This document shows, piece after piece, positions 18,171 through 26,717 of a stretch of 64,000 nt of DNA. The notes under the pieces were generated by a model, which was not told the origin of the DNA, ran no database searches, and saw nothing but the letters and a program-made list of their open reading frames with translations. Numbering within the stretch: position 1 is the first letter of the stretch; every line of letters starts with the position of its first letter. The DNA lies in NCBI RefSeq assembly GCF_006968745.1, contig NZ_CP030118.1, positions 310,001-374,000 on the forward strand, in the 5' to 3' direction. Made by a program: the position numbers and the translations under genes. This DNA is from Brasilonema sennae CENA114 (GTDB lineage Bacteria; Cyanobacteriota; Cyanobacteriia; Cyanobacteriales; Nostocaceae).

Positions 18171-19190
18171 ATGGCTCCCGCCGTTTACATTGAAAATTTC
18201 AAAAAACGCTACGGCATGGTTGAAGCCGTGAAGGATGTTTCCTTTCAGGTGGAACCAGGAGAAATCTTTGGCTTACTCGGTCCTAACGGAGCAGGCAAAA
18301 CAACCACATTGAGAACTTTGTGTACTCTCACAACACCAGATGCAGGTAAAATAGAAGTATCTGGCATTTCTGTGGTGGACAATCCAAGAGCGGCAAGGAG
18401 AAGGCTAGGGTACGTAGCTCAGGAAGTAGCCTTAGATAAGGTGTTGACTGGACGCGAATTACTACAACTGCAAGCCGCACTGTATCATTTACCTGGTGCA
18501 GTGGCAAAACAACGAGTTGACACCGTGCTACAGTTACTCGGTTTGCAAGAATATGCAGACAAAAAGACTGGCACTTACTCTGGTGGGTTACGCAAGCGCC
18601 TAGACTTAGCAGCAGGATTACTCCATGCACCAGATGTGTTGGTTTTAGATGAACCAACAGTAGGACTTGACATAGAGAGTCGTTTTGTGGTATGGGATTT
18701 CCTGCGTAAGTTGCGAGAAGCAGGAACAACGGTACTGATTACCAGCCATTACTTAGAAGAAGTTGACGCCTTGGCTGATAAAGTGGCAATAATTGACCGT
18801 GGAGTTGTGATTGCCACAGGAACGCCTTCAGAGTTGAAAGATAAAGTTGGGGGCGATCGCATTACCTTACGAATCCGCGAATTTTCACCCGACGAAGAGT
18901 CACACAAAGCTAAAGATTTGCTGAAATCTTTGTCGTTTGTTCAAGAAGTGATCATTAATAGCGCTCAAGGGAACTCCCTGAACTTAGTCGTGACACCGCA
19001 AAACGATGCTTTGATCACCATCCAACAAACGCTCAATTCGGCTGGATTACCAATTTTTAGTATTGCCCAATCTCGACCGAGTTTGGATGATGTTTATCTT
19101 GCAGCCACAGGACGAACTTTGATGGATGCGGAACTCGCCGCCGCCGGAAATCGCGATCAAAAGGCTGAACGTAAGCAGAGTATGCGTTAG
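18171..19190 (+). CDS. ABC transporter ATP-binding protein (DrrA-like, drug/polymer export)
   Basis: A 339-aa cytosolic ATPase subunit. Walker A GPNGAGKT lies at 37-44, the signature is YSGGLRKR (near 138), Walker B is VLVLDEPTVGLD, and the switch His is in TSHYLEEVDALAD. The C-terminal extension of about 100 residues is typical of the DrrA/DUF4162-type branch that pairs with ABC-2 permeases. The permease follows 71 bp downstream, making a complete two-component exporter. Substrate cannot be told from sequence. Family members export antibiotics, lipids or polysaccharides. Confidence 0.9.
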   Translation: MAPAVYIENFKKRYGMVEAVKDVSFQVEPGEIFGLLGPNGAGKTTTLRTLCTLTTPDAGKIEVSGISVVDNPRAARRRLGYVAQEVALDKVLTGRELLQLQAALYHLPGAVAKQRVDTVLQLLGLQEYADKKTGTYSGGLRKRLDLAAGLLHAPDVLVLDEPTVGLDIESRFVVWDFLRKLREAGTTVLITSHYLEEVDALADKVAIIDRGVVIATGTPSELKDKVGGDRITLRIREFSPDEESHKAKDLLKSLSFVQEVIINSAQGNSLNLVVTPQNDALITIQQTLNSAGLPIFSIAQSRPSLDDVYLAATGRTLMDAELAAAGNRDQKAERKQSMR

Positions 19191-19261
19191 GCTTTGTGAA
19201 TTGGTAAGGAGCAAGATTATCTTACTATTTTGAACTTTGAATTTTGAATGTGTGAATTTTT

Positions 19262-20161
19262 ATGAGCGGTACTGTTTTACCTCCAAAATCCGATATAAAT
19301 TGGCAGCAAGTCGCATCACCTCAAGTTTACCAGGTAGATGCGACTCCCAATGTCTTCGGTGAATTTGTACAAGAGACACTTGCCTTGACGCGTCGCTTGT
19401 TTATTCAGTTGCAGCGGCGTCCCTCAACATTAATTGCAGGAATTATTCAGCCTGTGATGTGGTTGGTGCTGTTCGGTGCTTTATTTCAAAATGCACCAAA
19501 AGGCATTTTTGGCAACACCACAAATTATGGACAATTTTTGGGTGCTGGCGTTATTGTCTTTACTGCATTTGCTGGGGCGTTGAATGCTGGTTTACCAGTG
19601 ATGTTTGATCGGGAATTCGGCTTTTTGAACCGTTTGCTCGTGGCTCCTCTTGTTTCACGGTTTTCGATAGTTCTGGCTTCGGCTATCTTTATTATCAGCC
19701 AAAGTTTACTACAAGCTGCGGTGATTGTGACAGCAGCCGCATTTTTGGGGGCTGGGTTACCAAATGTAGCGGGTTTAGGAGCAATAGTTTTGATTGTCTT
19801 CCTGCTTGCATTAGGTGTAACTGCCATCAGTCTTGGTTTGGCTTTTACCTTACCGGGACATATTGAACTTATTGCAGTTATTTTTGTCAGCAACTTGCCG
19901 TTGTTGTTTGCTAGTACTGCTTTAGCTCCATTATCCTTCATGCCTCAATGGCTACAGGTTGTCGCTACCCTCAATCCTCTCAGCTATGCAATTGAACCAA
20001 TTCGCTATTTGTATCTTCACAAAGATTGGGGATTAAATAGCGTAGTCATGCATGCTTTTTGGGGTGATGTCACCTTTGGTGCAGCTTTGCTTGTATTACT
20101 TGGCTTTGCTGTCGTAGCATTACTTAGCATTCAACCTCAACTGCGACGGACTCTTGCTTAA
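19262..20161 (+). CDS. ABC-2 type transporter permease
   Basis: A 299-aa inner-membrane protein with six hydrophobic segments between about 45 and 290 and the ABC-2 family pattern: a cytosolic N-terminus (FVQETLALTRRLFIQLQRRPS), the conserved GLPVMFDREFGFLNRLLVAP loop region and LNPLSYAIEPIR near the end. It is the membrane partner of the ATPase encoded just upstream and probably works as a dimer. No accessory protein is encoded next to them. Confidence 0.88.
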   Translation: MSGTVLPPKSDINWQQVASPQVYQVDATPNVFGEFVQETLALTRRLFIQLQRRPSTLIAGIIQPVMWLVLFGALFQNAPKGIFGNTTNYGQFLGAGVIVFTAFAGALNAGLPVMFDREFGFLNRLLVAPLVSRFSIVLASAIFIISQSLLQAAVIVTAAAFLGAGLPNVAGLGAIVLIVFLLALGVTAISLGLAFTLPGHIELIAVIFVSNLPLLFASTALAPLSFMPQWLQVVATLNPLSYAIEPIRYLYLHKDWGLNSVVMHAFWGDVTFGAALLVLLGFAVVALLSIQPQLRRTLA

Positions 20162-20301
20162 GATAGAAGCATTATTGGATTTAAGTGATTTTGGCATAAA
20201 AAGAACTCACCAATTACCTACATACCACAAAAAAGAATTATTCTAAGTTAGTGAGTTGGTGTGTTCTGTATGATTCTTAATCAAAATCCTTTAACAGTCC
20301 T

Positions 20302-20322
20302 CCCACGCCCAGAAAGCGTGGG
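20302..20322. repeat. Hairpin CCCACGC/GCGTGGG
   Basis: A perfect 7-bp stem with a 7-base loop, just upstream of the secreted-protein gene. The word resembles ends of IS200/IS605-type elements common in cyanobacteria, but no element is present here. Confidence 0.45.
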
Positions 20323-20346
20323 TTAACAAACTTTTTGGAGGCTTTT

Positions 20347-20733
20347 ATGAAAAAACCATTTTTACCGTTTAAACAACTATTTGTACTTACTGTGGCAGGA
20401 CTCAGCTTTGCTTCCTTGCTATTGCCTCAACCTAGTTTAGCTGAACCTAACTCAAGAAACATTCTGCAAGACCTCAATTCACAACAGGATAACGATCCAT
20501 TATCTCCTCGCAGCGATGAGGTCAATAATATGGGCATGTTTGGTTTAATGCATCGCCTTCAACAAGGAAATGCAACTTGGGATCCAAATCAACAGAATCA
20601 ACAACTCAATGATGCAGCTGCTGCATTCAAGCAAAAGCAACAACAACTGTATCAACAAAATCAACAGCAACCAAATCAATCAGGCTTGAGGGTAAATACA
20701 CCTGGAATCACTCAACCCAAATCCGGAAAGTAA
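20347..20733 (+). CDS. Small secreted Gln-rich protein, function unknown
   Basis: 128 aa from ATG 20347, which has GGAG seven bases upstream; the in-frame TTG at 20335 is inside the ribosome binding site region and is rejected. A signal peptide is clear: KK, a hydrophobic core (LFVLTVAGLSFASLLL) and PSLAEPN as a probable signal peptidase I site. The mature part is about 95 residues, Asn/Gln-rich, with a QQQLYQQNQQQPNQS run, and has no recognised domain. It lies after the ABC exporter genes but has its own spacer and a strong terminator, so it is probably separately transcribed. Confidence 0.75.
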   Translation: MKKPFLPFKQLFVLTVAGLSFASLLLPQPSLAEPNSRNILQDLNSQQDNDPLSPRSDEVNNMGMFGLMHRLQQGNATWDPNQQNQQLNDAAAAFKQKQQQLYQQNQQQPNQSGLRVNTPGITQPKSGK

Positions 20734-20745
20734 AGCAACAAAAAA

Positions 20746-20800
20746 AGAACACAGAACGCAATACCAAAAAGTTTTGATTATGGGATCTGTGTTCTGAGTT
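20746..20800 (+). terminator. Intrinsic terminator of the secreted-protein gene
   Basis: AGAACACAGA (20746-20755) is perfectly complementary to TCTGTGTTCT (20786-20795), preceded by an A run and followed by GAGTTCTTTT. Confidence 0.6.
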
Positions 20801-20878
20801 CTTTTGAATGATTGCTAATCTCAGATATTGCACCAGAATTTTTGACCGCCAAAAAATAAATTTCTTGGCTCAAAGCTT

Positions 20879-20960
20879 AAGTCCGTTAAAACGGACTGCG
20901 TAAGTCTTTGAGTCCGTTTTAACGGACTTTGTTTATAAGCCTTGAACTTGAGTTCAAGGC
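20879..20960. repeat. Inverted palindromic repeats between convergent genes
   Basis: AGTCCGTTAAAACGGACT (about 20880-20897) and AGTCCGTTTTAACGGACT (20911-20928) are each palindromic and complementary to one another. A third perfect hairpin, GCCTTGAACT/AGTTCAAGGC, follows at 20939-20960. They separate two convergent genes and could terminate both. Confidence 0.65.
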
Positions 20961-20999
20961 GTACTCATCGGTGAGGTGCAACATCTCATTAATCGCTTT

Positions 21000-21437
21000 T
21001 TACAACCCCAATCCTGCTAAAACATCGCCAGCGTGAGTTGATGTATTCACATTAGAGTCAACGTTGGTGATTTTGCCGTTACCATCAATGACGTAAGTAA
21101 CGCGTTTAGCATATCCACCACCATCGACATCGTATGCCTTGATTAAGGTTTTATCACTGTCAGCCAGTAGCGGAAAATTGAGACTATATTTTTGAGTGAA
21201 TGCTTGGTGGGAAGCTTCATCATCTGCGCTGACTCCCAGCACAACTACATCTTTGCTCTTGTAGTCCTCACTAGCATCCCGAAAACTACAGGCTTGTTTG
21301 GTACAGCCTGGGGTGTCGTCTTTGGGGTAGAAATACAAAACCACTGTCTTACCTTTGAAATCAGACAACGAAACAGTGTTACCGTTGGTGTCTTTGGCGG
21401 TAAATGCAGGCGCATCGCTACCAACTGCTAAGGGCAT
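21000..21437 (-). CDS. Peroxiredoxin, BCP/PrxQ type
   Basis: A 145-aa thiol peroxidase reducing H2O2 and organic hydroperoxides with electrons from thioredoxin. The peroxidatic site is in YPKDDTPGCTKQACSFRD: the first Cys is the catalytic one and the second, five residues later, is the resolving Cys of the atypical 2-Cys BCP/PrxQ class. The full thioredoxin fold follows (VVLGVSADDEASHQAF, LLADSDKTLIKAYDV, RVTYVIDGNGKI). No signal peptide, so it is cytosolic. Single gene, with palindromes downstream. Confidence 0.92.
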   Translation of the reverse strand: MPLAVGSDAPAFTAKDTNGNTVSLSDFKGKTVVLYFYPKDDTPGCTKQACSFRDASEDYKSKDVVVLGVSADDEASHQAFTQKYSLNFPLLADSDKTLIKAYDVDGGGYAKRVTYVIDGNGKITNVDSNVNTSTHAGDVLAGLGL

Positions 21438-21958
21438 AGTTTTAGTATCTCCACTATACAGGGTTTGCTTCAGGGCATTTTGTGGTCACTAACCGGTTCG
21501 ACCTTTCAAGTTCTAAGAGCAAGTTTTGAGACTTTGCTTTGTGAAAGTTACGAATACCTGTTACTGTTTTCCCTGATGGCGGTATTGTATCAAACTTTAT
21601 GTATTTTTGTGAATTTATGGCTTCTTAAGGCTTGGGTTAAGTAAAGTATAATCAAGCACATTTTTCGTACAAAATGTCAAGTTTCTGAAACGAACCGCCA
21701 AGTCGAGCCAGCGCCCTTCGGGTTCGCAGTCGCCTACGGAGGGAGACCCTCCTGCAGCGCTGTCTCACCGTGCGGGGGTTCCCGAGCCAGTGCGTTGGGC
21801 GGGTTTCCCGACTTGTAGCACCTGGCGTCCCCTTGAGGCGACTGGCGTGCCAAGCACGCCAAGAGTGAAAGAGTAAGTATTCAGTGCAAGTTTACTCCAG
21901 AATTGGTATGAGATAATGAGGTGTATTGCACATACTTTTGCCCTTATAGTTCTTCACC
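21438..21958. repeat. Spacer with a patch of GC-rich hairpin repeats (21690-21870)
   Basis: Within an otherwise AT-rich 521-bp spacer, 21690-21870 is packed with hairpins such as CCCTTCGGG, GGAGGGAGACCCTCC and GGCGTGCCAAGCACGCC. The words match the style of the patches at 230-420 and 34555-34625. No gene visible. The promoter of the prx gene should lie in the right part next to 21437. Confidence 0.55.
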
Positions 21959-22744
21959 TTGAGAAACAGATACCTAAAAGTACTAACATTATTTTGGAGC
22001 GCTGCCATAGAAGCTGAGTTGGAGTATCGGATCAACTTCCTCTTAGCAACCTTGAGCAGCTTGGGCAATCTTGCAGGTAGTCTTTTTGGACTATTCTTGT
22101 TTTACGGTAATGGCTACAGCTTTGCTGGGTGGAGATGGGAAGCAGCTTTAGTCGTCCTAGGAATTTTCACGCTGATGCAAGGCTTTTCTGCGACTTTCCT
22201 TGCTCCAAATTTGAATAGCATTGTCCGCCAAGTACAAGAAGGTACATTGGACTTTGTTCTACTCAAACCCATCCGCAGCCAGTTTTGGCTTTCTACCCGT
22301 ACCATATCACCTTGGGGACTTCCAGATATAATTTTTGGTAGCATCATCATTGGCTACGCAGGTACAAAACTCGGTTTAGGAATAGACGACTACCTCATCA
22401 GTACAATTCCCTTATGTTTTAGCTTTGTCATTCTTTACAGCTTGTGGTTCATGCTAGGATCTACTAGCATCTGGTTTGTCAAAATATCCAACGTTACCGA
22501 AGTGCTGCGGGGTCTGTTGGAAGCTGGACGATATCCGATGGTTGCGTATCCCACAGCATACCGTTTCTTCTTTACCTTTGTTGTTCCAGTCGCTTTTTTA
22601 ACAACTATACCAGCAGAAGCTCTGCTGGGTCGAAGTCAAATCAGTTGGATAGTAGGCGCAGGAGTGTTGGCGCTGGCGCTGTTTTTTGTTTCGACTAGGT
22701 TTTGGCGGTTTGCGTTGCGGTTTTATACAAGTGCTTCGAGTTAG
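21959..22744 (+). CDS. ABC-2 family transporter permease (DUF990-like)
   Basis: A 261-aa inner-membrane protein with about six hydrophobic segments, starting at a TTG (MRNRYLKVLTLFWSAAIEAE). It resembles the permeases that usually occur as pairs with a DrrA-like ATPase (conserved LNSIVRQVQEGTLDFVLLKP and ADY/ISTIPL region). Here neither a second permease nor an ATPase is adjacent. The ATPase at 18171 is 3 kb away and has its own permease. An IS607 element begins about 80 bp downstream. Partner genes may lie elsewhere, or the element may have separated an operon. Confidence 0.8.
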   Translation: MRNRYLKVLTLFWSAAIEAELEYRINFLLATLSSLGNLAGSLFGLFLFYGNGYSFAGWRWEAALVVLGIFTLMQGFSATFLAPNLNSIVRQVQEGTLDFVLLKPIRSQFWLSTRTISPWGLPDIIFGSIIIGYAGTKLGLGIDDYLISTIPLCFSFVILYSLWFMLGSTSIWFVKISNVTEVLRGLLEAGRYPMVAYPTAYRFFFTFVVPVAFLTTIPAEALLGRSQISWIVGAGVLALALFFVSTRFWRFALRFYTSASS

Positions 22745-22834
22745 AGTTTTGCTTAGATAGTTAATTTCCTGAACTTTCCTGAATATTTCTGTCAAACGTT
22801 GTATGATGCAATATGTACAGCGTTGTTCAGATAA

Positions 22835-23416
22835 ATGTTTAAAACCCCAAAAGAAACATCTTCTCATTTTGGAGTTTGCTTACACACACTGAGGCGTTGG
22901 GAAAAAACAGGTATCATTAAGGCAATTAGAACGCCATCAGGTCAAAGGCGATATGACATCACGAGCTACACGGGTATATCAGCAAACAGAGGAAATGGGG
23001 CAACTATCACTTATGCCCGTGTTTCAAGCCGTGGACAAAAAGCTGATCTTGATAGACAAGTTGCAGTCCTTAAAAACCTCTACCCAGACTCAGAACTTAT
23101 CACAGACATTGCTTCCGGACTCAACTTCAAAAGACCGGGACTTAAAACCCTTTTGGGACGAGTGCGTGAAGGCAATGTCGGACTTGTTGTGGTTGCCCAC
23201 AAAGACAGACTCGCTCGTTTTGGGTTTGACCTCATCCAATGGCTCCTACAGCAAGACAACACAAGACTCGTGGTTCTCAACCAAGACAACCTTTCCCCAG
23301 AGCGAGAAATGGTTGAGGACATTCTCGCAATTGTTCACGTCTTTTCCTGTCGGTTGTACGGATTGCGAAAGTACAAAACTACAATCAAAGAAGATAAGGA
23401 TTTACCCAGAGCCTGA
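22835..23416 (+). CDS. tnpA: IS607 transposase TnpA (serine recombinase)
   Basis: A 193-aa site-specific recombinase. The N-terminal MerR-like helix-turn-helix is at 3-45 (TLRRWEKTGIIKAIRTPSGQRRY). The small serine-resolvase catalytic domain begins at about 63 with TYARVSSRGQK, whose serine is the nucleophile, and includes the conserved arginines of VVAHKDRLARFGFDL. The C-terminus is VEDILAIVHVFSCRLYGLR, normal for the family. Apparently intact. The tnpB frame starts inside its last 85 bp. Confidence 0.9.
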   Translation: MFKTPKETSSHFGVCLHTLRRWEKTGIIKAIRTPSGQRRYDITSYTGISANRGNGATITYARVSSRGQKADLDRQVAVLKNLYPDSELITDIASGLNFKRPGLKTLLGRVREGNVGLVVVAHKDRLARFGFDLIQWLLQQDNTRLVVLNQDNLSPEREMVEDILAIVHVFSCRLYGLRKYKTTIKEDKDLPRA

Positions 23417-24518
23417 GTTGCATAAAACTTGGAAGAAATGGCTAGCGGCATGTCGATACTGCTTTAATCAGGCAATATCAATGCAGCGTAATTCTGAATC
23501 TCGAATTGGTAAGTTGAAATTACGAAATATGGTGATGCAATCTGACCTACCTGATTGGGTAAAAGAAGTGCCATGCCATATCAAACAAAACGCCATCTTT
23601 GATGCTCATCAAGCTTATTCAGCTAGCCGTGATGCCAAGTTTCGTTCTGTTCGCAACCCACAACAAAGTATTAAGTTTAACAACTCCAACTTGACTAACG
23701 GAAAATGGTATTACAACAAAACGAAGAAAATGAATTTTGTTGTAAGCGAGCCAATGCCAACAAGCTGTGAGTATGGAACACAACTAGTTTACAAGCGTGG
23801 TACGTGGTTTGCAATATTCCCAGAACCTTTTGAGCGTCAAGATTCTGACTCCAACAAGTTAATAGCGCTTGACCCAGGAGTTAGAAGTTTTCTCACTGGA
23901 TACGATGGAGATAAAGTAATAGAGGTTGGCGGTAATGACATGGGTCGAGTCACTCGTTTGTGTCAATATCTGGATGAGTTGATCAGCCGCTCGACCAAAA
24001 CCAATTCTAAGCGTCGTCAGTCGATGCGACGTGCTGCAAACAGGTTGCGAAATAGAATACAAAACCTGGTTAACGAAGTTCACAAAAAGACAGCGTGTTA
24101 TCTGACTAATAACTACCGTGTTATATTTCTGCCTTACTTCGAGTCTTCCCAAATGGTAGCCAAGTCGAGTAGGAAAATACGGTCAAAGACAGTTAGAAAT
24201 ATGCTGACTTGGGCGCATTATCGGTTTAAGTCAACTCTAAAACATCAAGCATCAAAGCGTGGTTGCGTGGTGATTGATCTCAGCGAGGCTTACACATCAA
24301 AAACTTGCGGTGTGTGTGGTCATCGACATGCAAAGCTTGGTGGAAACAAAGTTCACAAATGTCCGAGTTGTGGAACCCAAACACCAAGAGATGCAAACGG
24401 CGCACGCAACATCATGTTGCGTGCTTTGAGGGATACCTCCTTTACCGTCAACCAAGATGGTATTGCTATTGTTTCATTCGGTGCGTTACTCAGTAACGTG
24501 CAGGAATGTTCAGCATAA
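23331..24518 (+). CDS. tnpB: IS607 TnpB, RNA-guided nuclease
   Basis: About 395 aa if translation starts at TTG 23331; the open frame extends further left to 22953, but that part is the shadow of tnpA, and the usual TnpB start overlaps the end of tnpA. The RuvC-like residues are present: Asp in IALDPGVRSF, Glu in FLPYFESSQMV and Asp in TPRDANGARN, with a zinc ribbon CGVCGHRHAKLG...CPSCG between the last two. TnpB proteins cut DNA next to the element using an omega RNA and help element retention. Length and motifs suggest an active protein. Start assignment is uncertain by a few codons. Confidence 0.88.
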   Translation: MFTSFPVGCTDCESTKLQSKKIRIYPEPELHKTWKKWLAACRYCFNQAISMQRNSESRIGKLKLRNMVMQSDLPDWVKEVPCHIKQNAIFDAHQAYSASRDAKFRSVRNPQQSIKFNNSNLTNGKWYYNKTKKMNFVVSEPMPTSCEYGTQLVYKRGTWFAIFPEPFERQDSDSNKLIALDPGVRSFLTGYDGDKVIEVGGNDMGRVTRLCQYLDELISRSTKTNSKRRQSMRRAANRLRNRIQNLVNEVHKKTACYLTNNYRVIFLPYFESSQMVAKSSRKIRSKTVRNMLTWAHYRFKSTLKHQASKRGCVVIDLSEAYTSKTCGVCGHRHAKLGGNKVHKCPSCGTQTPRDANGARNIMLRALRDTSFTVNQDGIAIVSFGALLSNVQECSA

Positions 24519-24869
24519 ATGTATCAGATACTAGTATTTCGTCAAGGCAACTTTGAGGCGTAAATCAATGAGTAGAATTTGTCTTCTTTTCCTCTTTCTT
24601 TGCGTTCTTTGCGCCTTTGTGGTTTTTTATTTCACCGTACATAGTTTGTGTCACAGAGTACTAGGAAGCGAATGCGTTAGTAGGATGAGATGATAATTTT
24701 TTCCCGATATCAAGCGAGAAAATACCCATGGCTGTGAGTACAGCAAGCTCTTTATTCCCAAGAATTTAACATGACAGGGGCTTCGGGAAATATTGAGTTT
24801 TTCTCATGAGGCGATCGCTGCCGGGGAAGTTCAATTGGTGAAAATTGCTTGACTGAACCGACTTCCACT
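24519..24869. other. Spacer of about 350 bp after the IS
   Basis: Contains the presumed right end of the IS, a TC-rich tract (TTTCCTCTTTCTTTGCG near 24586) of a kind often found in cyanobacterial spacers, and one HIP1 site. No gene seen. Confidence 0.4.
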
Positions 24870-25871
24870 TTAGAATGTGACTACTGCATGCTCTCCTTTT
24901 TCACCGAACCGTTTGACAACGTAATCTACAGCAACTTGGTAATCAGAAATTTTGCTTGTGACCGATATGATAAACGCACAGGCAAACTCATTAACACGGA
25001 TCTCGTGCTCTTTAAGGTTGAAATCTGTAGGCAGTTTGTACGGCTTGAACACCAGTTGGTAACCATTGGATGTACTTTCGATGACTGGGGCGCTCACGCT
25101 AGATATTCGCATGAGGCGGTTAGCGAGCGATGATTCTTTGCTTTGCGAGAGTGTACCTTCCAAGTGATACGTTAAAATTGCCTGCTCACGCTGGAAGTGG
25201 CGCAGCGTCAGTGCCACCAGTTGGGAGAAGCGTTCTTGACCTTCATCCACTGCGAGTGCTTCATAAAGTCCACGGCAAAGCTCACGGCTTTCTTCATCCA
25301 TAAGTGGCGTGAGAGGACCTGAAAGTAGAGCCTCAGCGAGGTCGTCTGCTCCCCGAGACCTATGATTGTGACAACGCAGAGCCATAAGCACCGTGGGAAC
25401 CGAATCTGCAAAAATGCTACGATTTGTTCGTAGGAGTATGTCATCAATTTGACTCGCCAGATCTTCGAGTTCCCCATACCTGACAAGATGACGGGCAACC
25501 TTGCCAACTAGCCCGTAAACGCGTGCATGGGTTATACGCTCAAGGACCTCACAGATTCCCAGCACGGCGATCGTTGGCCAGGGATATTCAAAATTACAGA
25601 GGCGTCCGAGTGCCAGATAACCACGAATGCGCGTATGGATGGTTTGATTGAAACGTTTCAGCCAAGCATGAGCTTCGGATAAAAATGCAGCCTGTTCGTG
25701 CTCAAAAAGTGGACGGATGCTTGAGGGAACTGTGCGTGCAAGCTCAGCCTCGTATATAGCCACAGCCTCCCGCAGCTTGGCTCCCGAGAGCAGAACCAGA
25801 TCTTCTCCCAAAAGCTGAAATGATTGCGCCTCTGCTTTGCTCAAAAGTTGGCGCAAAGGATTTATAAGCAT
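24870..25871 (-). CDS. Unknown 333-aa protein next to a DUF433 gene
   Basis: No family recognised. Predicted largely helical in the first 240 residues (RQLLSKAEAQSFQLLGEDLV, RIRGYLALGRLCNFEYPWPT), then a beta-rich end (YQLVFKPYKLPTDFNLKEHE). No signal peptide or convincing membrane segment. It begins 69 bp after the DUF433 gene on the same strand. DUF433 proteins usually precede a PIN-like toxin, so this protein occupies the place where a toxin partner is expected. It does not itself look like a PIN domain. Codon use fits a real gene. Confidence 0.65.
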   Translation of the reverse strand: MLINPLRQLLSKAEAQSFQLLGEDLVLLSGAKLREAVAIYEAELARTVPSSIRPLFEHEQAAFLSEAHAWLKRFNQTIHTRIRGYLALGRLCNFEYPWPTIAVLGICEVLERITHARVYGLVGKVARHLVRYGELEDLASQIDDILLRTNRSIFADSVPTVLMALRCHNHRSRGADDLAEALLSGPLTPLMDEESRELCRGLYEALAVDEGQERFSQLVALTLRHFQREQAILTYHLEGTLSQSKESSLANRLMRISSVSAPVIESTSNGYQLVFKPYKLPTDFNLKEHEIRVNEFACAFIISVTSKISDYQVAVDYVVKRFGEKGEHAVVTF

Positions 25872-25940
25872 ATTTCTTTAAATCTTGAGATAACAAGTCT
25901 TTCAAAAAAACAGTTCTTCTCATGGGCTTCACTTTGAGAG

Positions 25941-26189
25941 TTACTTGTGGATTCCCAGGGGAATCTCGACATAATAATCCCTTGCCATTTCGGCACCATA
26001 GACAATACAAGCAAGAATATCCTCTCGCTCTATACCCGGATACTCCTCAAGCAGATCCTCAATTGTCATCCCAATAGCGAGAAAGTCCAAAATTAGGGAA
26101 ACCCAGATGCGATGTCCCCGAATACATGGCTTACCAAAGTAAATATTGGCATCAATAGATACGCCGGATAGTAGGCTTTCTTTACTCAT
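25941..26189 (-). CDS. DUF433 domain protein (antitoxin-like)
   Basis: An 82-aa protein with the DUF433 pattern: GKPCIRGHRIWVSLILDFLAIG, then EDLLEEYPGIEREDILACIVYGA. DUF433 is a small helix-turn-helix-like fold commonly encoded before a DUF5615 PIN-like toxin and thought to act as its antitoxin. No such toxin gene follows; the next gene encodes the unknown 333-aa protein. The decayed Phd/VapC pair lies just upstream on the same strand, so this is a small toxin-antitoxin island. Confidence 0.8.
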   Translation of the reverse strand: MSKESLLSGVSIDANIYFGKPCIRGHRIWVSLILDFLAIGMTIEDLLEEYPGIEREDILACIVYGAEMARDYYVEIPLGIHK

Positions 26190-26262
26190 AGTAATTTCTA
26201 CCAGATACTGTTACTCATTCTTCCACACCAGAGGCGATCGCTTCGGTGGACACAGAAATATC

Positions 26263-26717
26263 TCATAAGCTTGCAGCCCAAAGCATGGAAACGTCGTATT
26301 GTCTGAAGATAGGATCCGCACTCACTAGAATCATATCCTCAGCTCTGGCTTGTGCAATTAACATTCTGTCAAAAGGATCTCGATGATGTAAGGGCAACGC
26401 AGATGCAAGTATTGCATGAGATGCTGTAATCGAGAGCATTCTCGTTCCGAGAGGCTGCGCTAACGCACGCCCAATTGTGCCATTCGACTAGAAATATAAC
26501 TGTCAAGCGGTTCGCTTAGCGGTAACTTTGCGATCGCAACTTTTATCCCCATTTCCCAGACACTAGCAACAGAAAGCCACAATTCATTACTTTCGTCATC
26601 AATCTGCTTGATCGCCCGCAAGGGCTTGGCTCCCTGCTGGAGCATCGCCTCCTCATTTAAACGCTCTGGTTGGGCAAACCACCATAACCAGCACTGCGTA
26701 TCCAGCAAAAGTTTCAC
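26263..26717 (-). pseudogene. VapC-type PIN toxin, disrupted by a 23-nt repeat insertion
   Basis: The first frame starts at GTG 26717 (MKLLLDTQCWLWW, with the PIN Asp) and runs to SRMAQLGVR, where a stop occurs at 26460. A second frame carries on the same protein, reading RMLSITASHAIL, then HHRDPFDRMLIAQA with the PIN catalytic Asp, and YDVSMLWAASL to a stop at 26263. Removing 26441-26463 joins them as GVRMLSITASHA, the usual PIN continuation. The 23 bases match cyanobacterial small dispersed repeats (CTCGTTCCGAGAGGCTGCGC). The toxin should be inactive unless frameshifting occurs. The start overlaps the antitoxin stop by GTGA. Confidence 0.85.
26441..26463. repeat. 23-nt dispersed repeat inside vapC
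   Basis: Starts CTCGTTCCGAGAGGCTGCGC and ends TAA. Its removal restores the reading frame and the expected PIN sequence, which marks it as an insertion. The length is not a multiple of three. Confidence 0.75.

Larger units (their letters stand above)
22820..24525 (+). mobile_element. IS607-type insertion sequence
   Basis: A tnpA serine recombinase gene overlaps a tnpB nuclease gene. Both outer edges carry the related words GTTCAGATAAATGT (near 22827) and GTTCAGCATAAATGT (near 24507), which could be the ends; IS607 elements have no true terminal inverted repeats and make no target duplication, so borders are approximate. As in other TnpB systems, a guide RNA probably overlaps the tnpB 3' end and right border. 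Confidence 0.7.

Noticed and set aside
22953..23330. Upstream extension of the TnpB frame
   Set aside because: It is the shadow of tnpA; TnpB-like sequence begins only after about 23331.
24849..25133. 94-aa plus-strand frame
   Set aside because: Antisense shadow of the 333-aa gene, no domain.
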